The position numbers were made by a program, and so were the translations under genes. Below, piece after piece: positions 47,362 through 58,499 of a stretch of DNA of 64,000 bases. The first letter of the stretch is position 1, and each line of letters starts with the position of its first letter. The notes under the pieces are model-generated. The model saw nothing but the letters and a program-made list of their open reading frames with translations, was not told the DNA's origin and did not search any database. This DNA is from Scalesia atractyloides (Eukaryota; Streptophyta; Magnoliopsida; Asterales; Asteraceae): positions 36,297,476 to 36,361,475 of the forward strand of contig CAMTDV010000022.1 of the NCBI GenBank assembly GCA_947069175.1, in the 5' to 3' direction.

Positions 47362-47786
47362 TAGAGTAAACTTCGTTTTTACTCCATGTGATTTGACAAT
47401 TTTAATGCTTTTGTCCCAACAGTTTGAAAAGTGCTATTTTCCTCCTAGAAGTTTGTACTTTATTGCCAGTTTACTCAATGACTCTAACTCAGTTAAAAAT
47501 GTTTGTTAGTTAAAAAAGTGTTTTAGTAATTTTACTATTTGATTGTTTATTAGTAATTTCTAGAATCCAAATTATTGATGATAAAAATAAAGGAAATTAA
47601 ATCACAGGTAACTGATAATCGATGCACGTTATTCAAAGTTACCATTTTCAAAGTCTGTACCAAATTTTGGGAATTAAACTTGAACGCAGATTCAAACTAT
47701 AGGGTGAAAAATAACACTTTTTAAACTATTGAAACAAAAACATTAAAATGATCAAAGATGGGGAATTAAAACGAAATTTACTCTAA
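47362..47786. mobile_element. MITE-like inverted-repeat element
   Basis: Left end AGAGTAAACTTCGTTTTTACT; the right end reverse-complements to AGAGTAAATTTCGTTTTAATT. The similarity goes on inward (TTTTAATG, TTTTGT). About 425 bases, no ORF, inserted at a TA run. Non-autonomous DNA transposon; superfamily not assigned. Confidence 0.7.
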
Positions 47787-48012
47787 AAAGAAGAAAGATT
47801 CTTTGAAAAACAAAGAAAACAAAAGGTTAATAATAACAACAGATAAGCCGTGAGGATTGGTAGATAACAAGAAAATCACATCTTGATCCTTCCCCACAAG
47901 GCAAGGCGATCAGTAAATGTAAGGTTTTTGTGAGCGCACGCACATATTTTGTTCGATGATATGCCTGACTGACTGAGTGGTGTTTGGTGGTGACAGGGAG
48001 AATCTGAAGGCA

Positions 48013-50635
48013 ATGGATGCAGAGCAACTGAGAGAAAATGCACACAAAATGGTGGATTTCATTGCTGATTACTACAACAACATTGAGACTTTCCCTGTTC
48101 TCAGCCAAGTTGAGGTTACCTACCATTAAACTAAATTATGTTTTATTGATATGTAAAATCAACCCAAGGGATATGCAACTTCTGGTTGTAATTAAAGCTT
48201 ATTTAGTTGCTTGCTATATAACAAATACTGTAGATCCACCCCTGACTGTTGCTCTATCATAATAGATGCTTCCTTCCTAGTAGTAGAAGCTAGCTAGCTC
48301 ATCAGTCTTTCCTAACAAGGATATTATAGGTTTCCACACTAATGTTACTTTAGGATGCTTTCTTTTCAACTATTTATTAAATGGCTGTTTGGTTTGATTG
48401 GCTTGTTGGAATGGAATAAGAATTATTTTTATTTTTTTTGAATAATTTACCAGCCAGGATATCTACAGAAGCTTCTTCCTGATTCTGCACCAATGCAGCC
48501 TGAATCCTTGCAGCAGTTCTTCAAGAAGTTGAAAGTGCGATATTACCAGGAGTTACCCACTGGCAAAGCCCGGATTATTTTGCGTATTTTCCATCAAATA
48601 GCAGCGTTGCAGGGTTTCTCGGAGAAATGCTTAGCGCCGGAATTAACATGGTGGGATTTAATTGGATCACTTCTCCAGCTGCTACAGAACTCGAAATGAT
48701 TGTTCTTGATTGGCTCGCTAATTTACTCAACCTTCCCCAACATTTCCTTTCCAAGGGTATTATTGGTAATAATAATATACTATTTTCTCCCCCCTCCCAC
48801 CCACTCAATATATCTACTTTTTCATTTAATTATAGGGCCAGGTGGTGGTGCAATTCAAGGGACCGCAAGTGAAGCCCTTCTCGTTGTGCTATTGGCTTCT
48901 CGGGATAAAGTTTTAAGAGAGGTTGGTAAGGATGCCCTTTCAAGGCTTGTCGTTTACGGTTCTGATCAAACTCACTCCTCTTTACAAAAGGCTTGCCAAG
49001 TATGTAGCTAAACAAACATATTGCTCTTTCTTTTCATCTGTGGTTCGATGTGCATTTTTTAATATACATATACATGGCAGATAGCAGGAGTTCATCCGGA
49101 GAATCTTAGGCTGCTAAGAACAGAAAGGTGCAATGAGTATGCACTCTCTCCAGAATCACTCACTGATGCAATCTCACATGACGTCGCCTCTGGTTTAATC
49201 CCTCTTTTCCTTTGTGCTACAGTAAGACTTGTATTTATTTATTTATGGAAAGCTCCATGTGCTTTCAAGTTTGTTTAATGGCACGTCTTACATGCACAGG
49301 TAGGTACTAAATCATCAACGGCTGTGGATCCTTTGCTCGCACTCGGAAAGATTACAAAGGTAATATATATACACATACTCATATGTGTTAATTTCCTGTT
49401 GGATATAAAATGAGGTAAGGTTGCTTTGTTTGACAGAGATATGGAATATGGTTTCATGTGGATGCTGCATATGCAGGAAGTGCTTGTATTTGCCCTGAAT
49501 ACCGTCATCATTTGAATGGTATTAAAGAAGCCGATTCATTTAACATGAATTGTCATAATGGTTTCTAACCAACTTCGATTGCTCAGCATTATGGATAAAG
49601 GTTTCGACCTTATTTTTCATTTCATATAAAACAACACATCATTGCAGAAAATAGTGATGATTATTATGTTTTCAACAGGACCGAAACGCCCTCATTCAGT
49701 CTCTTTCAACAAATCCAGAGTATCTAAAGAATAAAGTAAGCATGTTTATATTTAGATTAGTTTTATTCTAGAAACTTATTATATGTTGTTGTGCATCAGG
49801 CTTCTCAAGGTAGTACAGGTATTGATTATAAAGACTGGCAAATTCCTCTCGGACGCAGATTTAGGTATCAAACTTTATTCACTTGGTTTCGAAAGCAACT
49901 GCTAGAGTAATTTTTCATTTGCGTAGATCTCTTAAATTGTGGATGCTATTACGGCTTTATGGGGTCGAAAATCTTCAGTCTTACATAAGAAACCATATCA
50001 AATTAGCTCAACACTTCGAACATCTGGTTGCTCAAGACTCAAGGTTTGAGGTAAGACTAGCTACAAACTAATTTAAACATCGCAATTTTATGCACATGAT
50101 ACAATCTATTTTGTATCTCATAAACATTCCCATTTTCAGATCGTTGCTACTCGGACATTTTCATTAGTTTGCTTTCGTCTTCTACCCTCCAACAAAACCG
50201 AAGAATATGTCAACAAACTTAACTGTGACCTCTTGGATGCGGTCAACTCATCCGGGAAGATCTTCATCTCTCATACGGTATATGCGCTCAAACCTAATTG
50301 TTTCTATATAGAGTGATTATGGTTTAGTGTTTTGGTATGCAAACCACAGTGTTTTTGCCAAAACAATTTAAACTCTATAAATATATGATGTGCTATAATT
50401 ATTGTCAGAATATTTCTTTTTCTTTCTAAAAAGCGATTTATCAACAAATTAACGCATCCTTTTAACCCATTTGACTTGGAATAGAAAACCCAACTCAAGT
50501 CGACCCATTTTGCAGATTCTATCGGGTAAGTACATCCTACGCTTCGTTGTAGGAGCTCCATTGACGGAAGAGAAACATATTATTGCAGCTTGGAAACTTT
50601 TTCAACAAACAGCCTCTTCTCTTTTGGAGAATTAA
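48013..50635 (+). pseudogene. Aromatic-L-amino-acid decarboxylase (tyrosine/DOPA/tryptophan decarboxylase family), frameshifted
   Basis: Group II PLP-dependent decarboxylase, which would convert an aromatic amino acid to its amine or aldehyde in the cytosol. Eleven exons with GT-AG borders: 48013-48114, 48454-48756, 48836-48999, 49081-49221, 49300-49359, 49437-49600, 49679-49735, 49800-49864, 49927-50050, 50140-50277, 50516-50635 (stop). Family landmarks: VDFIADYYNNIETFPVLSQV, GVTHWQSPDYFAYFPSNSSV (second frame), FNWITSPAATELEMIVLDWL, GTASEALLVVLLASRDKVLR, the PLP-Asp block HVDAAYAGSACICPEYR, and DYKDWQIPLGRRFR, whose Tyr is typical of decarboxylases rather than aldehyde synthases. Two one-base losses break it: near 48508-48513 (exon 2) and at 49557-49559 (exon 6), inside the PLP-lysine codon of His-Lys-Trp. 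With both counted back, the exons sum to 1440 bases (479 residues), close to the family's usual length. The start ATG is the first in frame; an upstream exon is possible. Sequencing error at either site cannot be excluded. Confidence 0.93.
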
Positions 50636-51361
50636 TATACGTGAGAGAAACGAATAATAATCTCTCTTTAACATTGTTTCTGAAAAAGTAAACCATTAAT
50701 ACAATCTATTGGAAGTCTTCTCTAATTTATATGTGTAATTTGTGTTTAAAGGCATTATTCAGTTGCTAGGTGTCTTTAAGATCAAACATTCAGATAGGAA
50801 CTTGCATATGACTGGAAAAACTTCAAAAAATCGATAGAAATAATTTTTTTTACCGAACTTGAATAAAGGTTTTTCTCTCAAGTGGTTTGGTTCTAATTAG
50901 AGGTGTACAAACCGGTTTGTTTTTTTTTTTTTACAAAAACGCCCGAGTTTTTAACCGAACTGGTTATTTTTTTTTTTCAAAATCAAAAACCTGTTTTTTA
51001 ATAACCGGTTACAGTTTCTAACCTGTTTTTCAAGCCTAAACATCGAACTGATCCTAACCTATTTGGGTCGGTTAAAAAGCTGGTTTGAAAGAACCGGTTG
51101 GAAAAACTGATTTGGCTGGGCAGTCTGCAAAACAGCAGCTGCTGTTGCTGTATGTTTGGCTGGAAATGCCGTTTTTGTGGTTTTTTGCTGAAAAGAACCA
51201 TAAAAATGCTGAAAAAACAGATTTTTTTAGAAACACAATTAAAACATAAAATAGGATTCATTGATAGATAAACATTGAACTTCAACAATCATCAAACATA
51301 ACAAAGGAAATACGTAAACTTAAACTATTAATCCCACAATAATATATATACGAGAGAGAGA
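50636..51361. other. Downstream of the decarboxylase gene, no gene seen
   Basis: 3' flank with poly-T stretches and several AACCGGTT-type motifs (50909-51100). Open frames are short. No polyadenylation signal was firmly placed. Confidence 0.4.
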
Positions 51362-51671
51362 GAGGATCATGAGAAAACTACATACAAATTTTTTAATAAA
51401 AAGTCGTTACTTTTTATGTATAAATTTTTTTTTTCAAAAAAAAACTTGTACTGCACATGTACATTTTTGGGAGTATCGGTGGGGGTGGGTTAGGTGGTTT
51501 AGACCTTTTCATATTAATACACATTTGCAGCACAACCTTTTTCTTTTGTTTTTTTATGTATTATATATAGCGATTTTTATTTAAAAAAATTCATAAAAAC
51601 TTTTTTTTATATGATTTTTACGCTTTTTTAGTTAGTTTTTTGGTTTTCTCATTTAACTAGATTTCTCATTA
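51362..51671. mobile_element. MITE-like element, 'GAGAAAACTA' family, copy 1
   Basis: The left part GAGGATCATGAGAAAACTACAT and right part TTTTCTCATTTAACTAGATTTCTCATT are inverted relative to each other. A second copy is at 54013-54359. ~310 bases, non-coding. Confidence 0.55.
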
Positions 51672-51930
51672 GGGGTCGGTTAACGTACAATATACCTTCG
51701 CGTATGCTGCGTACGAGATGAAATTACGTACGTTCTAAAACTTAGAAACCCTAATCATGTATGTTGATAAACCATAATCATGTATGTTGATAAACCATAA
51801 TCACGTATGTACAAAATCAGAAATCACGCATGGGTAAAAACCTATCACGCATGTTATAAAGCTAATTACGCATGTTATAATTCATCTTGTACGCATTATA
51901 CGTTAAACGATATTGTATTTTCCACTTTCA
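51671..51930. mobile_element. MITE-like element, 'TACAATAT...ACGTACG' family, copy 1
   Basis: GTTAACGTACAATATACC...GAAATTACGTACG at the left and TACGTTAAACGATATTGTA at the right form an imperfect inverted repeat around repeated CACGTATG/CACGCATG/TTACGCATG units. Related to 52903-53160. Confidence 0.55.
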
Positions 51931-51954
51931 CTATATATATATATATTTATGTAT

Positions 51955-52280
51955 ATAGAGGATAAGGATCCATTAGGAACCACCCTTTATTGCGAGAACC
52001 AATATGAACATAACAAAAAATACCTAAAAAATAAAAAACACACAATTTTTTTGAAAGTTAAAAATCGCTACTTTTCGTCCAAAAAACCTTTTTATATGGT
52101 TTAATTTTTAGCATTTAGTTGGGGGTGGGGGTTAGGTTTTTTTGGTGAGATACAGTTTTATATATTTTTTTGGGGGGAGGGAGGGGGGGGGGGTGAGGGG
52201 TTTAGGTTTTTGGGTGGTGGTGGAGTGGGTTTATGTTGTGTTCACATTGGTTCTCATGGTTCTCGCAATAAGAGTGTTTT
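51955..52280. mobile_element. MITE-like element with GGTTCTCGCAATAA inverted ends
   Basis: TTATTGCGAGAACCAATATGAAC (51987-52009) on the left mirrors GTTCACATTGGTTCTCATGG and TTCTCGCAATAA (52239-52271) on the right. The middle is G-rich (52171-52206). Confidence 0.55.
52171..52206 (+). other. G-rich tract
   Basis: A G run broken only by single A or T bases (GGGGGGAGGGAGGGGGGGGG). It could form G-quadruplexes. A still longer one is at 54186-54285. Confidence 0.7.
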
Positions 52281-52297
52281 TCAAATGCACCACACCA

Positions 52298-52302
<5 letters not shown>

Positions 52303-52350
<48 letters not shown>
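52303..52350. repeat. (CA)n and (TA)n microsatellite
   Basis: About fifteen CA units and then about nine TA units, the target of the next insertion. Confidence 0.9.
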
Positions 52351-52351
<1 letters not shown>

Positions 52352-52814
52352 GGGAAGGTTCATTTGAGTAGAATTTAATGTGAGAAGAAAAAGAAAAAAT
52401 GACATAATGGTAAAACATTAAATAGTTTATAACTCCTCTCATTAATTATGTTATCTCTCATTAATAAAGCAAAAACATTTTATCCTACACATTTCAAAAT
52501 TTATCCTACATATGTCTTGCATTTAATGGAATTTATCCTACACACATGTAAATTTACCCTACACATACTAAAATTTATCCTACACATGTCGAAAATTGTC
52601 CTACACCATAAATTATTTTATCTTGAAAGAGTATATGAAAAAGATGAGTTACAAGTTTAATTAATTAGCTAATTAATGACAGTTATAGATTTACCTATAT
52701 GCCCTTTTTCATAATATTAAATACACACATTAAATGAAGTAAATGGAGAATTTCTATTGGTTTAAAAGTTATTCTTTTTATTCTTACAAAATTTTTCTTC
52801 TCATTTGAACTCTC

Positions 52815-52816
<2 letters not shown>
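52352..52816. mobile_element. MITE-like element, 'GGGAAGGTTCA' family, copy 1
   Basis: The left end GGGAAGGTTCATTTGAGTAG and the right end, reverse-complemented as GGAGAGTTCAAATGAGAAG, are imperfect inverted repeats flanked by TA runs. The middle has repeated TTTATCCTACACAT units. ~90% alike by eye to 54368-54854. Non-coding. Confidence 0.7.
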
Positions 52817-52876
<60 letters not shown>

Positions 52877-52891
52877 AATATATATATATTC
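52817..52891. repeat. (TA)n microsatellite
   Basis: TA run of about 50 bases with a TTATTAATA interruption. Confidence 0.9.
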
Positions 52892-52902
52892 AAATTGTAA
52901 AA

Positions 52903-53160
52903 TACAATATTGCTTAACGTACGACCGTACACTTTGAAATTACGCACGTTGTAAAACTCAAAACCCAAATCAGACAAGTTGAAAAACTATAATGACACAT
53001 GTTATACTTATATACTGAATCATGTTATGGTTTTTAATATGCGTGATTATGTCTTTTCAAAATGCGTGATTATGGTTTTTCAACATACGTGATTAGGGTT
53101 TTGAGTTTTACAACGTGCGTAATTTCATAGCATACGCTCGTAGGTTATGGAATATTGTAC
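52903..53160. mobile_element. Fold-back element, 'TACAATAT...ACGTACG' family, copy 2
   Basis: TACAATATTGCTTAACGTACG at the left matches the reverse complement of the right end. The arms continue through AAATTACGCACGTTGTAAAAC for about 65 bases. The loop carries GCGTGATTATG units. Confidence 0.7.
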
Positions 53161-53169
53161 ATTAACCGA

Positions 53170-53177
53170 CATATACA

Positions 53178-53221
<44 letters not shown>

Positions 53222-53226
53222 TGTAT
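53170..53226. repeat. (TA)n microsatellite
   Basis: TA run with single-base interruptions. Confidence 0.9.
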
Positions 53227-53574
53227 AGGGAGAGGATTATGAGAAAACCCACTTAAGTTAAGAAAACTTAAGAAAGCCTTACGTAACAATTTTTTTCTTA
53301 AAAAAATTAGGGAATGTAAGTTATACGTTATCGAACGTTTTGTAACAAAAAAAAGCGCCAAAGGATTTTTTATATATTTTTTTAATTCAGTGTTTTTATA
53401 TATATGCTAAAAACAGAATTTTAATTTTTTTTTATAAAAAACCCTCTCGGCGCTTTTTGATTTTTTTTTGTTACAAAACGTTCGATAACATGTAACTTAC
53501 ATTTCCTACTTTTTTAAGAAAAAAAATTTGTTACATAAGGGTTTCGTAACTCAAATGGTTTTCTTTTTGTCCCT

Positions 53575-53579
<5 letters not shown>
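53227..53579. mobile_element. Fold-back element, 'AGGGAGAGG...AAAACCCACTT' family, copy 1
   Basis: Ends AGGGAGAGGATTATGAGAAA and, reverse-complemented, AGGGAGGGACAAAAAGAAAA. The inner arms are also inverted (GGAATGTAAGTTATACGTTA, and ACGTTTTGTAACAAAAAAAA with GCGCC...GGCGC). Together they make a nearly complete hairpin of ~350 bases. Confidence 0.75.

Positions 53580-53612
<33 letters not shown>
53580..53612. repeat. (TA)n microsatellite
   Basis: About sixteen TA units between two fold-back elements. Confidence 0.9.
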
Positions 53613-53616
<4 letters not shown>

Positions 53617-54004
53617 GAAGAATAAAATGAAAACCCACTTGAGTTGAAAAAACTCAAGAAACACTTGTAAAAATCCTTGTAACATTTTTATTTTTCTCTA
53701 AAAAATAGGAAATGTTACATACATGCATTCGAATATTTTTGTAATTAAAAACAAAAAACGCCGAGTAGTTTTTTTAAAATGTTAAAAATTCCATGTTACA
53801 TAATATAAATGTCCAAAAAATGTAACATACAAATTTTGAACTTTAAAAAAAAATAACTAGTCGACGCTTTTTACATTTTTTTTGTAAAAATGTTCAAATA
53901 TATGTTTGTTACATTCCTTGTTTTTTTAGAAAAAAATGAAAATGTGAGATAGGGTTTTCTTGAGTTTTTTCAACTCAAGTGAGTTTTATTTCTATAATTC
54001 ACCT
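53613..54004. mobile_element. Fold-back element, 'AAAACCCACTT' family, copy 2
   Basis: AGGGGAAGAATAAAATGAAAA at the left and TTTATTTCTATAATTC at the right, with ACTTGAGTTGAAAAAACTCAAG and its inverted partner, and CGCC...GGCG-like inner arms. Clearly related to copy 1 but diverged. Confidence 0.7.
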
Positions 54005-54012
54005 ATATTATA

Positions 54013-54359
54013 CGGAGATAATGATGAGAAAACTACATATAAATGAGAAAACTAAAAAACATACAATTTTTTTTTGTAAAAAATCGCTACTTTTTAAAAG
54101 TTTTTCAAAAAAAAGTTTTACTACACATGTGCATTATATGCTTAGAGTTAGCTTTTAAATTTAGTTTCGCTTTTAGGTTTTTTGGGGGGGTGTGAGTGAG
54201 GAGTTTAGGTTTTTTTTTTTTTGGGGGGGGGGGGGGGGGGTTGACGTTTAAGGTTTTTTTTTTGAAGGGGGGGGGGGAGGGAATCGGTATACTTTTTAGG
54301 TTTTTTTAGTTAGTTTTTTGGTTTTCTCATTTAAACTAGTTTTCTCATGATCCATCCTA
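54013..54359. mobile_element. MITE-like element, 'GAGAAAACTA' family, copy 2
   Basis: GATGAGAAAACTACATATAA on the left and AAACTAGTTTTCTCATGATC on the right. It includes the long G tracts of 54186-54285. Confidence 0.6.
54186..54285 (+). other. Long G tracts
   Basis: G runs of up to about 19 bases separated by T-rich spacers (GTTTAGGTTTTTT). Prone to G-quadruplexes and to assembly error. Confidence 0.75.
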
Positions 54360-54367
54360 TATATATA

Positions 54368-54850
54368 GGGGAAGGTTCATTTGAGAATAAATTTAATGTC
54401 AGAAGAAAAAGAAGAAATGACATAATGGTAAAACATTAAATTTTTATAACTACTCTCATTAATTATGTTATCTTTCGTTAATAAAGTAAAAACATTTTAT
54501 CCTACACATTTCAAAATTTATCCTACATATGTCTTATATTTACCGCAATTTACTCTACACACATGTAAATTTACCCTACACATTTCAAAATTTATTCTAC
54601 ACATACTAAAACTTATCTTACACATGTCGAAAATTGTCTTACACCGTAAATTATTTTATTTTGAAAGAGTATATGAAAAAAATGAGTTACAAGTTTAATT
54701 AATTAGCTAATTAATAACAACTATAGATTTACCTATATGCTCTTTTTCATAACATTAAATAAACACATTAAATGAAGTAAATGGACAATTTCTATTGGTT
54801 TAAAAGTTATTCTTTTTATTCTTACAAATTTTTTCTTTTCATTTGAACTC

Positions 54851-54854
<4 letters not shown>
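54368..54854. mobile_element. MITE-like element, 'GGGAAGGTTCA' family, copy 2
   Basis: Same structure and repeated TTTATCCTACACAT core as copy 1, followed by a TA run. Confidence 0.7.

Positions 54855-54902
<48 letters not shown>
54855..54902. repeat. (TA)n microsatellite
   Basis: About 24 TA units. Confidence 0.9.
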
Positions 54903-54904
<2 letters not shown>

Positions 54905-55559
54905 TGAGATAAATATTTAAATGTGAGAATGCCACACCCAACCGATGAGGGAAACATCAAAGTGAGACGAAAACAAGATTGCGAGAGAATTCATAACAGC
55001 TACTAGTCACAATATTTAGATAATTCAAATTTCATTGATACTAAAGGACAAATACGTGGTTTGAAAGGAAAATACAACAAGTTGCAAATAACGAAACACA
55101 TGAAAAAAAATACATAAGTTTAAATTTAGGTGTGTTTCTAATCCACCATAAGTGATATTCTCTACGTTATCAACTAGTTTCCTGCAACATGTATTAAAAT
55201 AATGAGTAACAAAAAGTTGGCGAGTATACAAGTTTAGATACATAGCATAATGGTGTTAAAAGTTGTCTTATATTCAACATGGTAAATTGTATACATTGTT
55301 ATTAAAATACTAGTATGTATTATCTATAAGTCAGACCAAAGTGTACCGCAATCGTGCATACCATTGTCACCAAAGTGACAAGGTTGTAAAATAGTTTACT
55401 TAACAATACCACAAGAATACGGTGTCACACCCCGTTAAATCCATCACATCAGAGCTGGGCGTTCTGTATGTATTCAAGTCTTAATGATCTAATGTCCCTA
55501 AAAAAGGGAAGTGAGGTTAAAGCCTAGGTATCTCCAAAGAAACCTAATTCGATGAAACC

Positions 55560-55574
55560 TATAGCTCTAATACC
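55560..55574 (-). other. Relic primer-binding site
   Basis: Minus strand TTGGTATTAGAGC, one base away from the initiator-Met site, three bases from the LTR start. Confidence 0.7.
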
Positions 55575-56389
55575 AATCTGTCACACCCCGATAAGACCAT
55601 CACATCAGAGCTAGGCGTGAACTGAACTGGTATCTTCATTGCACAACGGAAGTAAACGTGAGTGCTAAGACTTCTAGTAAGTGAACACCCACTAACTACT
55701 CGAATCCCCATGGGTTCCATTATTCCAACCGTGCCATTCTTGAAATTGTAACCTGAGAAAGAACATGCGAACAGTCAACATCAAGTTGGCGAGTTCATAG
55801 TTTGTTTGTTTTTGTTTCAAATGAATCATAAAACATTTGAAAATCTTGCATTCGAAAACCGGTTTGTGAGATCATTGTATCCCAAAGCATTTGAAATGTC
55901 ATATCTGCATAACAATATTGAAATGTTTACTGTGCTGTTTGTAAACCGATGCATATAACTGTTATGTTTGTAAACCGGTGATAAAATGTTTTCAGTCGTA
56001 TCTGTAAACTGATATTGAAATGTTTTCTTGTTATATTTGTAAACCGGTATTGAAATCTTAGTATGTAGTATGCCTATGGAATCTAAGGATCAATCAGTGT
56101 GTAGCTAATACATTGACTTATGTGCCATAAGTAAGTAACCAACCCGAGACAACTCTGACATCATTGGGATCACAAAAGTACTCCTAACGGGTTAACAAAC
56201 CAGGAGTGGAGCGTGTCTCAAACTCGATAGATCTATAACTTTTGCACCTTGGTCACTACGTGATTAATGGTTACTATTGTCATCCTCCTACTTACGCATA
56301 GTGATCTGTCATCATCTAATCCCATAGCCACATACCAGTTGTTAAGAATCTGTATTTTCGATGTGTATGAACGGGCCTTGCCCTTCATA

Positions 56390-56605
56390 TGATTTTTGTT
56401 AGTCAAACTCTTGATATTGGGGCTAGCCCATGTCATTTATGTTATTGGGCCTAGCCCATGTCATCCGTGTCATTGGGCCTTGCCCATGTTATCCATGTTG
56501 TTGGGCCTAACCCATGTTTTTCATGTTATTGGGCCTAGCCCATGTTATTCATGTTATTGGGCCTAGCCCATGTTATTAATAAAAATTGGGGCCTAGCCCC
56601 TAGTC
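56390..56605. repeat. GGGCCTAGCCCATG minisatellite, second locus
   Basis: About seven units of ATTGGGCCTAGCCCATGTTA or variants at ~33-base spacing. Confidence 0.85.
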
Positions 56606-58249
56606 ATGACTAAGACAATCCCGTCACTAGTCATAATGCATGTTTCGAAAGTAAACGAGTGTTTTGTAAAACCGGCATCTTTAGCCTAAACCATTCATAA
56701 ACATCGTGTTTGTTGAAATCTGTTTGTAATATGGTTTAGAAATGTATGATTTCCGTTTATCGAAACATTGTGTGCTTTTGCAAATCTTGCATGTCTTTCC
56801 ACCCCCGAAAACATTTATAAAAATGTAAAAAGGTAAAAAGTGGGGATTATGAACTCACCTTGATATCCTTGTGCAAAGCTAGCTTAATGTAATTCCATAA
56901 TGTCGTCTTCACAACGTGACTAGCTAGCATGCAATCTATGACATTCCTAAAACAGAACAAACTCATAAGTTTCGAGATATAACGTAGCTAACTACGTGTC
57001 ACCGAGCTCTACCGAATCGTTAACCATATGATTCTATGAAACTGTTATTGTCTTGACTCGGAATAACCAATCTATGGTTTTCTTGGAAACGACTTAGTTT
57101 TCGAGAGATTTGAAATATATGTTTATATATAAACATAATGATTTTTCATGAAATCGTATTAGTTGTTATATACATTGACGGATAATAGTACGACTCTTTG
57201 TAGTTTTCGTAAGATGTAATACATATATCCTTGTAAGTATACTCATATATGTAAAGTATTTCGTATCCGAGCGATAGTCTTGCGTATCGTTTATAATTAA
57301 TAAAATAATTATATAGTCGTATGCTTGGTATAATCTTACGGTGTTGCATTGCACTTCGTTTAGCCGTTTGAGTCGAATATTCCGAGTATTATAATTGTCA
57401 TAAAAGCATTCGAAAGTATTTGAGTCGTCGAAGTTTGAAATAGGTATCGATGATTACATTTACGTTATATGTTTTCCGAATACTCATGTCCGAATTTTGT
57501 CGTTTGAAATAAACGTACACATTATATTTATCTTGTAAAAGTGCTCGGAATTCTTGACATTCAAAATAAATATAGACATTATATTTATTTTTATAACAGT
57601 ATTCGAAGGTATTATCGACATTTGAAAACTACTATCCGAATTTCTGACCTTTAGACTAAATATAAATAATTATATTTATTTCATAACCGATTGCCGAATT
57701 CTGTTAGCTTGTGATTACGCTCGTTGAAACGTTATCGGCTTGATTTTGTAAGTTATAATAGTGTCGTCGGAATAAATATATATCTATATTTATTTTCATA
57801 ACAATTACGTGGATCAGATAGTTTTTGTTTCAATTATAAAAACGTTTTTCTTTACGAATTTTGATGAAAAACGGGCAGAGTCTCCTCTGTTTCTGGACGA
57901 TCCCGACAATACAAGTTGGTGATTTATTTGTCAAAACGCAATAGTCAATGTAATAATAATATGCATACAATTTTATTGTGATCTTTAATACGTCGAATAA
58001 CTATCGCGACCAATTTTAGTAGATGCATGTAATTATATATATATATATAAATAATGACGTCAGTTCGGTTTTAACTAATAGTTATACGCAAGTAACGTAC
58101 GTCGGTTCAATTGTTATTTTTAAAATGTTGGCGGTATGTAATTGTTAGCGGGTCGGGTCGAGCTCGGTTTCGGAATAATTAACGCTAATATTTATATAAG
58201 ATAATACAATTAAAATTTCATGTCGTAATTAATTTTTACCAAGTCCTTT

Positions 58250-58460
58250 GTTGACTTGTTGACCCGACAGTTGACGGGTTTGACTAGTTGACCTGTTGAC
58301 TTTTGTTGAACGTAGTTGACCGGGTTTGACTGAGTTAACTCGGGTTGAGTGAGTTTGACCTGTTGACTGATTGAACCATGTGAACCGACATGAACATAAT
58401 CTGGTGTTGAGCCGAACCAAGACTCGATGTGGACCGAGCTTGACCGGGTTTGACCCGAAC
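58250..58460. promoter_or_regulatory. TTGAC cluster in the nested gypsy LTR
   Basis: About twelve TTGAC cores in 210 bases (TTGTTGACTTGTTGACCC, GTTGACGGGTTTGACTAG, GTTGACCTGTTGAC and so on). It resembles the clusters in family B LTRs although the LTRs differ. Possible WRKY-responsive promoter region, by motif only. Confidence 0.45.
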
Positions 58461-58499
58461 CCTTTCGTACCCCGAACCAAAAATATAAGCGGAAAACCG

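Noticed and set aside
52141..52240. Interstitial telomere repeat (TTTAGGG)n
   Set aside because: Only scattered GTTTAGG occurrences within G- and T-rich runs; no tandem 7-base period.
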